The notes under the pieces were generated by a model. It was given only the letters and a program-made list of their open reading frames with translations. It did not search any database and was not told where the DNA came from. From assembly GCF_013408795.1 (NCBI RefSeq), contig NZ_JACCCC010000001.1:1674001-1738000 (forward strand): a stretch of 64,000 nucleotides of DNA, read 5' to 3'. Below are positions 1-7,906 of this stretch, in pieces (within the stretch, counting starts at the first letter, position 1; each line of letters starts with the position of its first letter). This stretch comes from Spinactinospora alkalitolerans. GTDB taxonomy: Bacteria > Actinomycetota > Actinomycetes > Streptosporangiales > Streptosporangiaceae. Position numbers and translations under genes: made by a program.

Positions 1-1030
1 GCAGCGCGAGCAGCGCGCCGGGTGCGCCCAGGATCGCGGCGCCGGCGATGACCGAGGCGAACGCCACCGCGGGGTGCATGTCGAGGGTCCTGGCCGTGAT
101 GCGCGGCTGCAGCACGTAGTTCTCGAACTGCTGGTAGACGGTGATGAAGACGAGGATCCAGATGGCCGGCCACGGGCCCTCCATCAGCGCGACCAGCACC
201 GGGACCACGCCGCCGATGTAGGTGCCCACCGTCGGGATGAACTGCGAGAGAACCCCGACCCACAGCGCCAGCGCGAACGCGAACGGGATGTCCAGCACGG
301 TCAGCGCCAGGTAGTGCGCCGCGGCGCAGATCAGCGCGAGCAGGGCGCGGGAGTAGATGTAGCCGCCGGTCTTGTCGATGGCGATCTCCCAGGCGCGCAG
401 CACCTCGCGCTGGGTGCGCGGCGGCAGCACCGAGCAGATGGTGCGGCGGAACCGCGGGCCGTCGGCGCACAGATAGAACGTGAACAGCGCGATCGTCAGC
501 CCGTTGAACAGCAGGACCAGCACGGTCGTCCCCGCGCCCCACAGGTTCCCGGCCAGGCTGGAGGCGTACTGCTCGATGAGCCCGCTGGCGCTGGAGATCT
601 CGCTCAGCAGGTTGGTGGGCGAGAAGTCGGTGTTGAACGTGGCGTTGATCCAGCGCAGCACCGCGCGGGTCATCGCGGGAAGCTCGTCGACGAAATCGAC
701 GACCTGGCTGACCAGCATCGACCCCAGCACGGTGAAGAAGGAGGCGACCATGACGAACACGAGCAGCATGACCGCGCCGGTGGCGAGCCCGCGCGGCCAG
801 CGGTGCCGGTGCAGCCAGTTGACGGCCGGTTCCAGCGCGAGCGCGAGGAACAGCGAGATCAGCAGCAGCACGAGCAGGTCCTGCAACTGGACGAAGAGCC
901 ACCAGGCGATGCCGAAGGCCGCAATGGTCCACACGGCCAGCATCATCGCCCTGGGCAGCCAGGAGGGCATGCCGTTCTTGGCGGGGGAGGGCCGCCGCTG
1001 GGCCGTCCGCTCGTTCTTGGAAGCGCTCAT
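1..1030 (-). CDS. AI-2E family (PerM/TqsA-like) membrane transporter, 3' end cut by window
   Basis: Multi-pass inner-membrane protein of the AI-2E/PerM superfamily. Read from the ATG at 1030, the frame stays open for 343 codons and runs off the window, so the C-terminus is missing. After a basic N-terminus (MSASKNERTAQRRPSPAKNG) come two close hydrophobic stretches near residues 25-65, a soluble segment, and then the dense cluster of membrane helices typical of the family. This includes the conserved stretch around 'GVLSQFIPTVGTYIGG', followed by 'YQQFENYVLQP'. These two motifs are the main basis for the call. Family members are linked to autoinducer export or Na+-coupled transport; the substrate here cannot be told. 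The neighbouring gene lies downstream of no shared operon and starts 410 bases away. Confidence 0.85.
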   Translation of the reverse strand, partial: MSASKNERTAQRRPSPAKNGMPSWLPRAMMLAVWTIAAFGIAWWLFVQLQDLLVLLLISLFLALALEPAVNWLHRHRWPRGLATGAVMLLVFVMVASFFTVLGSMLVSQVVDFVDELPAMTRAVLRWINATFNTDFSPTNLLSEISSASGLIEQYASSLAGNLWGAGTTVLVLLFNGLTIALFTFYLCADGPRFRRTICSVLPPRTQREVLRAWEIAIDKTGGYIYSRALLALICAAAHYLALTVLDIPFAFALALWVGVLSQFIPTVGTYIGGVVPVLVALMEGPWPAIWILVFITVYQQFENYVLQPRITARTLDMHPAVAFASVIAGAAILGAPGALLAL

Positions 1031-1087
1031 GGGGCGCCGGGACTTCCTTCTGCTCGGGGCACGCCTGGACGGCCGTTCCGCCCCGGC

Positions 1088-1441
1088 TCAGTCCTCCAGG
1101 GACAGACCTCGTTTGTTGCGCGCCGTCCACTCGCGCATGCGCTTGGGATAACCGACGATCTCAACATCGTAGGCCGGGGCCGCAAGGTTGTGCGCGACCT
1201 TCTTTATGACCTCGGGGGCACCCACCCGCCGCCGGATCCACTCACCGTCGGTGGCCACCGCGACGGCCGTGGTGCCGGTGGCGAACGTCTCGGGCTCGAC
1301 GTAGAACTCCACGCCCACGCGGCTCTTGGCGAACTCGATGAGCGCGGTGATGTCGGTGTCGTCGGCGTGGCGGTCGAAGCGGTTCTTCCCGCCCTTGCGT
1401 CGTCGCACCTTCCGGAGGCCGAATCGGTCTCGCCAACCCAT
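1088..1441 (-). CDS. conserved hypothetical protein, 117 aa
   Basis: Small soluble protein of unknown function. The ATG at 1441 follows a GGGAGC Shine-Dalgarno sequence about 8 bases upstream; the longer open frame beyond it is antisense to the next gene and is not used. The N-terminus is very basic (MGWRDRFGLRKVRRRKGGKNRF). The body has alternating beta and alpha character ('GVEFYVEPETFATGTTAVAVATDGEW', 'AYDVEIVGYPKRMREW') and ends 'RNKRGLSLED'. No cysteines, catalytic motif or membrane segment stand out. It is divergent from the gene at 1607 and may share a promoter region with it. The product looks like one of the short lineage-specific proteins of actinobacteria; I do not recognise a named family. 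Confidence 0.75.
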   Translation of the reverse strand: MGWRDRFGLRKVRRRKGGKNRFDRHADDTDITALIEFAKSRVGVEFYVEPETFATGTTAVAVATDGEWIRRRVGAPEVIKKVAHNLAAPAYDVEIVGYPKRMREWTARNKRGLSLED

Positions 1442-1606
1442 GTCCGCAGCGCTCCCATTCCTCAGCGTGGCAACCGTTCCCGTGTGATCCCCCCGGTTCT
1501 TCCGAAGTCTATAGGCAGGCGCGAGGGCGACTTTTTCGCGTTTCCCGTACGCGAGCGTAATCACGCTGCTACTTTCGGTGTCTGCGCGCACGAAGGGGGC
1601 GGGTTC

Positions 1607-3070
1607 ATGACGCTGTGGACATGGGTGGGCGAAACGGCGCAGAAGCTGCGGGCCGACGGACACGACGAGCTCGCCGAATCGGTGGTCCGGATGCCGCGGT
1701 TGGCGGCCGAGGGGGACACCGCCCGGCTCCGGGCCGAGATGCCCGCGGCGCTGCGCGCCGCGCGCGGCGCCGAAGGGGCCGCGTGGCTGGAGAACTACCT
1801 GCGGCACTGGCCCGTCGCCGCGCGGGTGGGCGACCGCAAGGAGGGCACCGCGGCCCTGGCCGACGCCGAGGCGCGGCTGCGCGGCGCGCACGCGCAGGGT
1901 CCCGCGGCGTCGGGCGGCACGTGCCCGCCGGCGGCCTGCGCGGCGGAGAACGTCCTGAACTGCTACGCCAACATCGACGGCCCCGGTCACGCGGTGGACC
2001 GGGCCGCGCTGCTGGCCGAGGCCGCCGCGCACGCCGAGCCGGGGACGCCGGCGTTCGAGTCCCTGGCGGTCGCGCACGCCGACATGCTGGTCGACGACGA
2101 GCGGCCCGACGAGGCGGTGCGCCACCTGGACACCCGGGCGGTCCCGGTCCGCGCCACCGGTGCCGACGTCGGGCTGTACTACGGCTTCGGCTACGTCCGG
2201 GCGCTGCGCCACCTGGACCGGCACGCCGATGCGCTGGCCGCTCTGCGGCACCTGGAGCGGGCGGGCGTGGCGAACTGGCCGCGCGGCGCCGCTCGTGCCG
2301 ATGCCCACCGGCGGATCCGGTTCGAGCGGGTGCGGCTGCTGGCATGGCTGGCCCGGGTCGGCACCTACCCGGTCGAGGAGGCCCTGGCCGCGCTGCCCGA
2401 TGTCGGTGAGGCCGAGGCGCACCCCTACCTCCGGTCGGCCTGGGTGGAGGCCGTCGAGCACCTCGTCGCCCAGGGCGCGGTGCGCAACGACTGGCGCGTC
2501 GGCGTCGCCCTGACCACGTGGTCGCGCCACCTGGAGCGGGTGGGGTCGCATCGGCCCTGCCTGGAGCTGTCGCTGAGCGCCGCGCGGCTCGCCGCCGCCC
2601 GAGGCGCGCGGTGGGTCGCCGGCAGCGCGGCCGAGCGGGCGCAGCGCGCGCTGTCCGAGATCAGGCGCGGCGGCGACCTGCGCGAGGACCTGATCGAGGC
2701 CCGTTCCGAGATCGGCCGGATCCCCGCCGCGGTCCTGCCGGTCCCGGCCGACGGCCTCCTGGCCCACCTGCACGCGCAACCGCCCGAGCAGGTCGACCCC
2801 GAGCAGCAGGCCGACCTGGTGCTGGCCGGACTGGCCCGGCGGCCCGACGACACCACGCTGCTCAACGCGCTCGGCCAGGTCGGCCGCACCCTGATGCTCA
2901 CCGATGCCGCGGCCGAACCCCAGTGGAGGAGGGTCCGCAGCGCGCCCGGTGACCGGACGGCGGCGCTGGCGCTGCTGGAGACCCTGCTGCACGGCGACGA
3001 CACGGCCGGGGTCCGCGCCCTGGTGCGCACCCTCGCCGACGCCGCCGTCCCGCAGGACGAGCCGGTGTAG
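1607..3070 (+). CDS. helical-repeat (TPR-like) protein of unknown function, 487 aa
   Basis: Long Ala/Arg/Leu-rich, wholly helical protein with no signal peptide or membrane span. Helix pairs such as 'YYGFGYVRALRHLDRHADALAALRHLERAG' and the closing 'LLNALGQVGRTLMLTD' look like degenerate tetratricopeptide repeats, so a scaffold or protein-interaction role is inferred. The open frame extends far upstream, but the ATG at 1607 is preceded by AAGGGGG at a 7-base spacing, and upstream codons are antisense to other genes. The segment 'GTCPPAACAAENVLNCYANID' holds four cysteines within about 20 residues, possibly a metal site or disulfides. The gene is followed by the dispersed repeat element. Function unknown. 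Confidence 0.7.
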   Translation: MTLWTWVGETAQKLRADGHDELAESVVRMPRLAAEGDTARLRAEMPAALRAARGAEGAAWLENYLRHWPVAARVGDRKEGTAALADAEARLRGAHAQGPAASGGTCPPAACAAENVLNCYANIDGPGHAVDRAALLAEAAAHAEPGTPAFESLAVAHADMLVDDERPDEAVRHLDTRAVPVRATGADVGLYYGFGYVRALRHLDRHADALAALRHLERAGVANWPRGAARADAHRRIRFERVRLLAWLARVGTYPVEEALAALPDVGEAEAHPYLRSAWVEAVEHLVAQGAVRNDWRVGVALTTWSRHLERVGSHRPCLELSLSAARLAAARGARWVAGSAAERAQRALSEIRRGGDLREDLIEARSEIGRIPAAVLPVPADGLLAHLHAQPPEQVDPEQQADLVLAGLARRPDDTTLLNALGQVGRTLMLTDAAAEPQWRRVRSAPGDRTAALALLETLLHGDDTAGVRALVRTLADAAVPQDEPV

Positions 3071-3071
3071 T

Positions 3072-3183
3072 GCGGTGATCGGCCACCATTCTCGCTCCCG
3101 GCCACCGGAAGTCTTTGAGCCCGATCCGGTGCCGGGGTTTGCGGTGACTGGGCGACCGTGCCCGCCGTCCTCGACCAAAAAGT
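3072..3183. repeat. decayed partial copies of the dispersed element end
   Basis: Between the stop codon at 3070 and the intact element, the phrase GCGGTGAYYGGSC recurs at 3072, about 3140 and 3213 (the third belongs to the intact copy), roughly 70 bases apart. The first also keeps a degenerate ATTCTCGC matching the element's TCTCTCGC end. I read these as remnants of earlier insertions or duplications of the element end. No gene is visible here. Confidence 0.4.
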
Positions 3184-3450
3184 GCCTTGAACCTCGGCCA
3201 CAGGATGGAATCCGCGGTGACCGGGCGATCCTCTCGCGCGGCCGGAGGCACCCCGGGGACCGCCCCGGCGCCGCGCCACCCACGCCGCCATTTCGTGTGC
3301 CGGGCCGAAACCATGGTGTCGGCCTGTACCCATGACGTCGGCGTGCGTTTCGCGCGCGGGAGGGCGGTTTTTCCGTCCACGAGCCTGGAGGCCGCGCGAG
3401 AGAATCGCCCACCCGCGCGCCGCTTCCATCCTGGAGCGAACCTTAAAGGC
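3184..3450. repeat. MITE-like inverted-repeat element, copy 1
   Basis: The core at 3223-3243 (gggcgatcctctcgcgcg...) is repeated inverted at 3390-3410 with 20 of 21 bases matching. The inverted similarity extends outward through AGGATGGAA at 3202-3210 and its complement at 3424-3432, and more weakly to about 3184 and 3450. The 188-base core has no coding capacity. A second copy, in the other orientation, lies at 54361-54772 and shares the interior as well as the ends, which makes this a dispersed family rather than a local hairpin. No transposase is present, so any mobility would need to be provided in trans. It overlaps the 3' end of the racemase gene by a few bases. Confidence 0.65.
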
Positions 3451-4243
3451 TCCCTGGAGCCGGGGCTTCCCGCAGATCTTCCTGGGCCGAACAGAGCAGG
3501 GCGCCCGCGGGGTAGCCGCGGGCGGCGGCGGGCAGTTCGGCGGGGCGCCCGCTGGCCAGCACGGTGACGGTGCCGGTGCGGGGCGCGTCGGGCCGGGCGG
3601 CGGCACCGAGTCGGCGCAGGGTCTGCGCCGCGACGGCCCCGGCGGCGGTGAACAGGGCGGGCCGGTGCCCCAGCGCCGCGATGACGCGCTCGCTCACCAG
3701 GTCGTAGTGGGTGCAGCCGAGCACCACGGCCGCGACGCCGCCGGGTGTGCGCGCCGCGGCCCGGGCGACGGCCGCGTCGATCGCCGCGCCGTCGGCGGAC
3801 TCCACGGCGTCGGCCAGTCCGTCGCAGGCCACCGGCGTCACCGCCACGCCGGTGGCGAAGCGCTCGATCAGGTCGTTCTGGTACGGGCTCCCCGTGGTGG
3901 CGGGGGTGGCCCAGATGGCGATGGGCGATCCGCGGTCGGCCGCCGGTTTGACGGCCGGCACGGTGCCGATGACCGGGATCCCCGGCTCCAGTTCGGCGCG
4001 CACCGCGTCGAGCGCGTGCACCGACGCGGTGTTGCAGGCCACCACGATCGCGTCGGGCCCGCCGTCCAGGGCCGCCCGTGCCCCCGCCAGCGCCCGCTCG
4101 GCGATCTCGGCCGGGGGACGCGGGCCCCACGGCATGTGGTCGGGGTCCATGGACAGCGTGAGATCTGCGTCCGGGCGCGCCTTCCGCAGTGCGGCGGCGG
4201 TGGAGAGCAGTCCGATCCCTGAGTCGACGAGGACGATGCGCAC
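3443..4243 (-). CDS. Asp/Glu racemase family protein (glutamate racemase-like)
   Basis: Cofactor-independent racemase fold that uses two cysteines. Both catalytic motifs are present: 'VVACNTAS' in the N-terminal half and 'VLGCTHYD' in the C-terminal half, with the opening 'VLVDSGIG' in place of the usual 'IFDSGVGG'. The length of about 266 aa is normal for MurI. The sequence is divergent from housekeeping MurI, so a role in D-glutamate supply for peptidoglycan is possible but a paralogue with another substrate cannot be excluded. I chose the GTG at 4243 because TAGGAT lies 8 bases upstream, as expected for a leaderless transcript. A GTG at 4264 in the same frame would add seven residues. The stop lies at the edge of the dispersed repeat. 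Confidence 0.75.
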   Translation of the reverse strand: MRIVLVDSGIGLLSTAAALRKARPDADLTLSMDPDHMPWGPRPPAEIAERALAGARAALDGGPDAIVVACNTASVHALDAVRAELEPGIPVIGTVPAVKPAADRGSPIAIWATPATTGSPYQNDLIERFATGVAVTPVACDGLADAVESADGAAIDAAVARAAARTPGGVAAVVLGCTHYDLVSERVIAALGHRPALFTAAGAVAAQTLRRLGAAARPDAPRTGTVTVLASGRPAELPAAARGYPAGALLCSAQEDLREAPAPGSL

Positions 4244-4251
4244 GTCTGCCG

Positions 4252-4257
4252 ATCCTA
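4252..4257 (-). promoter_or_regulatory. -10 element, predicted leaderless promoter of the racemase gene
   Basis: TAGGAT on the minus strand, 8 bases before the GTG at 4243. The start codon would be at or next to the transcription start, and no convincing Shine-Dalgarno competes. Confidence 0.5.
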
Positions 4258-4423
4258 CGCCCACCGGCCCGCTCCGGAGCGGCCACGGACCGCGCCCGAT
4301 CCACTCCGCTCCGCGAGGTGAACAACGGCATGCGAGCGCCGGGGATAACCCCGTGCGGTTACCTGCAGGTAGGAATATGGTGGCCTGTGGCCGTGTCGCT
4401 GGCCATTCGACGCGGCCGGAAAA

Positions 4424-4429
4424 TACGAT
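4424..4429 (+). promoter_or_regulatory. -10 element, predicted leaderless promoter
   Basis: TACGAT ends 8 bases before the GTG at 4438, with no ribosome binding site between. The -35 region is weak. It fits leaderless expression of the FAD oxidoreductase gene. Confidence 0.45.
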
Positions 4430-4437
4430 GACCCCTT

Positions 4438-5868
4438 GTGACGAAGCGGGTGAATGTGAGTCGTCAGCCTTCCCAGCGTGACCTCGCCGACCACGTCGCG
4501 GCCGTCCAGCGGCTCCGACGCGACTACGCCCGGCTTCCCGCCGGCGCTCCGGTGCGCCTGGCCAAACCCACGTCGAACCTGTTCCGCTTCCGCGACTCCG
4601 GCGACGCCCCCGGGCTCGACGTCGGCGCCTTCGACTCGGTGCTGTCGGTGGACCCGGTCGAGCGGGTCGCCGAGGTCGGCGGCATGACGACGTACGAGGA
4701 CCTGGTCGCCGCCACCCTGCCGCACGGGCTCATGCCGCTGGTGGTGCCGCAACTGCGCACCATCACCCTGGGCGGCGCGGTCACCGGCCTGGGCATCGAG
4801 TCCTCCTCCTTCCGCAACGGGCTGCCGCACGAGTCGGTCCAGGAGATCGAGGTCCTCACCGGCTCCGGCGACGTCGTCGTGGCGCGGCGCGACAACGAGC
4901 ACCGGGAGCTCTTCCACGGCTTCCCCAACTCCTACGGGACCCTGGGCTACAGCCTGCGCCTGCGCATCGAGCTGGAACCGGTCAAGCCGTACGTGCACCT
5001 GCGCCACCTGCGCTTCTCCGACGCGGGCGAGGCCATGGACGCCTTCTCCCGGATCTGCGCCGCGGCCGAGCACGACGGCGAGCGGGTGGACTTCGTCGAC
5101 GGCATGGCCGCCGCCCCCGGCGAGTTGTACCTGACCCTGGCCTCGTTCGTCGACAGGGCCCCCTGGACCAGCGACTACACCGGCACCGACATCTACCACA
5201 CCTCCATCCCGCGCTACGCGGGCCCAGGGCCGGGCGACTACCTCACCGTCCACGACTACCTGTGGCGCTGGGACACCGACTGGTTCTGGTGCTCGCGCGC
5301 GTTCGGCCTGCACAACCCGACGGTGCGCCGCCTGTGGCCGCGTTCGCTCAAGCGCTCCGACGTCTACCGCAGACTGGTCGCCCTGGACCGGCGCACCGAC
5401 TTCAGCCGGCTGCTCGCCCACTACCGGGGCAGGCCGCAGTCGGAGCCGCTCATCCAGGACATCGAGGTCGCGGTCGACCGCGGCGCGGAATTCCTCGACT
5501 TCTTCCACTCAGAGGTCGGCATGGCGCCGATCTGGATGTGCCCGCTGCGCCTGCGGGAGAAGCCCGCTCCGGGTGACGACCACGTCTGGCCGCTCTACCC
5601 GCTGGAGCAGGACCGGCTGTACGTCAACTTCGGCTTCTGGGGCATGGTCCCCAGGCGCCCGGGGCAGGGCGTGCACCACTACAACCGCCTGGTCGAGCAG
5701 GAGGTCGGCCGGCTCGGCGGACACAAGTCGCTCTACTCCGACGCGTTCTACACGCAGGACGAGTTCTGGCGGCTGTACAACGGAGACGCCTACCGGCGGC
5801 TCAAGCACGCCTATGACCCCGGCGAGCGACTCCTCGGCCTCTACGCCAAGTGCGTGGGAAACAGGTGA
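4438..5868 (+). CDS. FAD-binding oxidoreductase, probable TmsA/BfaB-type reductase for 10-methyl fatty acids
   Basis: FAD-linked oxidase of the DHCR24-like type (476 aa). The N-terminal PCMH-type FAD domain is seen around residues 60-180, with 'GGMTTYEDLVAATLPHGL', 'LGGAVTGLGIESSSFRNG' and 'SYGTLGYSLRLRIELEPV' marking the flavin pocket. The C-terminal half is a substrate cap rich in Trp and Tyr. It is followed 52 bases later by a cyclopropane-synthase-type methyltransferase. In mycobacteria and other actinobacteria this pair makes 10-methylstearate (tuberculostearate): the methyltransferase adds a methylene to an oleoyl phospholipid and the flavoprotein reduces it. The assignment rests on this family knowledge and the gene order. 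The GTG start has a -10 hexamer 8 bases upstream and no ribosome binding site. Confidence 0.8.
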   Translation: MTKRVNVSRQPSQRDLADHVAAVQRLRRDYARLPAGAPVRLAKPTSNLFRFRDSGDAPGLDVGAFDSVLSVDPVERVAEVGGMTTYEDLVAATLPHGLMPLVVPQLRTITLGGAVTGLGIESSSFRNGLPHESVQEIEVLTGSGDVVVARRDNEHRELFHGFPNSYGTLGYSLRLRIELEPVKPYVHLRHLRFSDAGEAMDAFSRICAAAEHDGERVDFVDGMAAAPGELYLTLASFVDRAPWTSDYTGTDIYHTSIPRYAGPGPGDYLTVHDYLWRWDTDWFWCSRAFGLHNPTVRRLWPRSLKRSDVYRRLVALDRRTDFSRLLAHYRGRPQSEPLIQDIEVAVDRGAEFLDFFHSEVGMAPIWMCPLRLREKPAPGDDHVWPLYPLEQDRLYVNFGFWGMVPRRPGQGVHHYNRLVEQEVGRLGGHKSLYSDAFYTQDEFWRLYNGDAYRRLKHAYDPGERLLGLYAKCVGNR

Positions 5869-5920
5869 CACGCCGGCCCGCATCAGGGGAGGGGCGACGT
5901 GCGGTGAGAAGGGAAAAGCA

Positions 5921-7186
5921 ATGAGGTTGGCGGAGATCTTCGAACGGGTCGTCGGTGCCTCGGCACCCGTTGGGTTCCGCGCCTACGACGGCAGCACCGC
6001 GGGTGACCCGGACAGTGACGTCGCACTCGTCGTCCGGACCCCGGTGGCACTGAACTACCTTGCCCAGGCGCCCGGCGCACTGGGGCTGACCAGGGCCTAC
6101 GTCTCCGGTCACCTCGACCTTGAAGGTGACATGTACACCGCGCTGCAGCGGATGTCGGAGATCACGTTCGGCGAGGGCATCACCCCGCGGGAGTTCGCCC
6201 GGATCGTCAGGGACATCGGCTGGGTCAAGCTGGTCAACCGGGTGCCGCCGCCCCCGCAGGAGGTGCGCCGCTCCCGGCTGTTCGGCCTGGGCGCGCGCCA
6301 CTCCAAGGGGCGCGACGCCGAGGCCATCCACCACCACTACGACGTCTCCAACGCGTTCTACGAGCTGGTGCTGGGTCCCTCCATGACCTACACCTGCGCC
6401 GTCTACCCGGCCGCCGACGCCTCACTGGAGCAGGCGCAGTTCCACAAGTACGAACTGGTGGCGCGCAAGCTGGGCCTTGCGGAGGGGATGCGGCTGCTCG
6501 ACGTCGGCTGCGGCTGGGGCGGCATGGTCATCCACGCCGCGCGCGAGTACGGGGTGAAGGCGCTCGGGGTGACGCTGTCCAAGGAGCAGGCCGAGTGGGC
6601 GCAGAAGAGGATCGCCCAGGAGGGGCTGGGCGACCTCGCCGAGGTGCGGCACATGGACTACCGCGACGTGCCCGACGGCGTCTACGACCGGATCAGCTCC
6701 ATCGGCCTGACCGAGCACATCGGCATGCGCAACGTACCGGACTACTTCGCCTCCCTGCACGCCAAGCTCAAGCCGGGCGGCCGACTGCTCAACCACTGCA
6801 TCACCCGGCCCCGCAACGACCTGCCGCCGAGGGTGCCGGGCGGCGTGATCAACCGCTACGTCTTCCCCGACGGCGAGCTGGAGGGGCCGGGCTGGCTCCA
6901 GGCGAAGATGAACGACGCCGGCTTCGAGATCCACCACCAGGAGAACCTGCGCGACCACTACGCGCTGACGCTGCGCGACTGGGGTGCCAACCTCGACCGC
7001 AACTGGGACGCCGCGGTGCGGGAGGTCGGCGAGGGCACCGCGCGGGTGTGGCGGCTCTACATGGCCGGCTGCGTGCTGGGCTTCGAGAGGAACGTGGTCC
7101 AGCTCCACCAGATCCTCGGTGTCAAGCTCGACGGGACCGACGCCGGCATGCCGCTGCGCCCGGACTTCGAGCCTTCCGCGCGTTAG
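5921..7186 (+). CDS. cyclopropane-fatty-acyl-phospholipid synthase family methyltransferase (TmsB/UfaA1-like)
   Basis: SAM-dependent methyltransferase of 421 aa acting on unsaturated fatty acyl chains of phospholipids. The SAM-binding motif 'LLDVGCGWGG' is at about residues 190-200, followed by 'LGVTLSKEQAEWAQ' and the family motif 'SIGLTEHIGMRN'. 'HHHYDVSNAFYELVLG', with 'MTYTCAVY', is the usual entry to the catalytic domain. The ATG at 5921 follows AGAAGGGA. Placed directly after the FAD oxidoreductase, it probably performs the first step of 10-methyl branched chain formation (methylenation of oleate) rather than true cyclopropanation. Sequence alone does not separate the two reactions. Confidence 0.85.
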   Translation: MRLAEIFERVVGASAPVGFRAYDGSTAGDPDSDVALVVRTPVALNYLAQAPGALGLTRAYVSGHLDLEGDMYTALQRMSEITFGEGITPREFARIVRDIGWVKLVNRVPPPPQEVRRSRLFGLGARHSKGRDAEAIHHHYDVSNAFYELVLGPSMTYTCAVYPAADASLEQAQFHKYELVARKLGLAEGMRLLDVGCGWGGMVIHAAREYGVKALGVTLSKEQAEWAQKRIAQEGLGDLAEVRHMDYRDVPDGVYDRISSIGLTEHIGMRNVPDYFASLHAKLKPGGRLLNHCITRPRNDLPPRVPGGVINRYVFPDGELEGPGWLQAKMNDAGFEIHHQENLRDHYALTLRDWGANLDRNWDAAVREVGEGTARVWRLYMAGCVLGFERNVVQLHQILGVKLDGTDAGMPLRPDFEPSAR

Positions 7187-7198
7187 GGCCCGGGGACG

Positions 7199-7226
7199 GG
7201 GGGCGCCGGAACCGGTCGGCGCCCCC
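7199..7226 (+). terminator. hairpin after the methyltransferase gene
   Basis: GGGGGCGCCG (7199-7208) pairs with CGGCGCCCCC (7217-7226) across an 8-base loop, 12 bases after the stop codon. There is no T-run, which is common in GC-rich actinobacteria. Confidence 0.5.
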
Positions 7227-7280
7227 GCCGGCCCCATGTCGGGTTCGGTAATCCCGGGCCGGGCGGGGCATGATGGGACC

Positions 7281-7736
7281 ATGTCCGGAACAGACGACGT
7301 CGACCACATCAAGCACCTCGCCATCGCACTGATCGACGCCTATGTCAACAAGGACCGGGACGCCGTCGAGAGCGCGGTCGAAGGCGTCACGGCCGCCGAC
7401 GGCGTGGACGACGCGACCTCGGAGCTGAAGGTCTTCGCCACCTTCCTCACCCGCAGGGTCCAGGAGACCGGAGTGGTCTGGAAGCCCGCCGACTCCCGCG
7501 AGGCCGTCGCCAGGGCCGTGGCCGACCTGCTGCCCCCCGAGGTCGAGTTCGCGGTGATCAGCGCCTGGGAGGCGTACTCGGTCGGCGAGCACGCGATCGC
7601 CGAGCGTTTCACCCAGGGCGATCCGCTGATCTTCATGCACATGCTGGCCGCCTTCTCCGCGGCGATCGGGCAGGCGATCTACAGTCCCACCGAACTGCTC
7701 TCCACCCTGCGCATCGCCTCGGGCATCGCGGAGTGA
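7281..7736 (+). CDS. small helical protein of unknown function, 151 aa
   Basis: Acidic, soluble, helix-rich protein ('VDHIKHLAIALIDAYVNKDRDAVESAVEG...') with no recognised motif, cysteine pair or membrane span. The ATG at 7281 is the first sensible start; upstream there is only a weak CATGAT at -10 distance, so it could be leaderless. It is 94 bases downstream of the methyltransferase with a hairpin between, so it may be transcribed separately. Some 10-methyl fatty acid loci carry a third small gene called tmsC, but I cannot show homology and do not use the name. A perfect 13-bp terminator follows it. Confidence 0.65.
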   Translation: MSGTDDVDHIKHLAIALIDAYVNKDRDAVESAVEGVTAADGVDDATSELKVFATFLTRRVQETGVVWKPADSREAVARAVADLLPPEVEFAVISAWEAYSVGEHAIAERFTQGDPLIFMHMLAAFSAAIGQAIYSPTELLSTLRIASGIAE

Positions 7737-7774
7737 CCGGCTCGAAACCGCCCGCGCAGCAGCGATGTCCACCA

Positions 7775-7804
7775 CGGGGCCCGGCCGCCATCGGCCGGGC
7801 CCCG
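7775..7804 (+). terminator. strong rho-independent-type hairpin
   Basis: CGGGGCCCGGCCG (7775-7787) is complementary to 7792-7804, giving a perfect 13-bp stem with a 4-base loop (CCAT). It lies 39 bases after the 7736 stop and before the P450 promoter. Confidence 0.7.
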
Positions 7805-7837
7805 CGGCGTCGCCGGCGGACTCCGCGCCCCCGCCAC

Positions 7838-7866
7838 TTGACACAGAGCACTCGCGTGTAAAGAGT
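7838..7866 (+). promoter_or_regulatory. candidate promoter of the P450 gene
   Basis: A perfect TTGACA at 7838-7843 is followed 17 bases later by AAGAGT (7861-7866), a weak -10. The A/T-richer patch stands out from the surrounding DNA and sits 41 bases before the start codon. Confidence 0.4.
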
Positions 7867-7906
7867 AGGGGTGGCGTGCCGCACACCGACCCGAAGGGCC
7901 ACCCCC

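Noticed and set aside
74-1606. Long plus-strand frame upstream of the 1607 gene
   Set aside because: It is antisense to the AI-2E permease and the 117-aa gene, and its product is a Gln/Arg/Asp/His-rich shadow. The gene proper starts at the ATG at 1607.
7844-7866. AGCACTC near the P450 promoter as half of a CIRCE (HrcA) site
   Set aside because: The inverted GAGTGCT half is missing.
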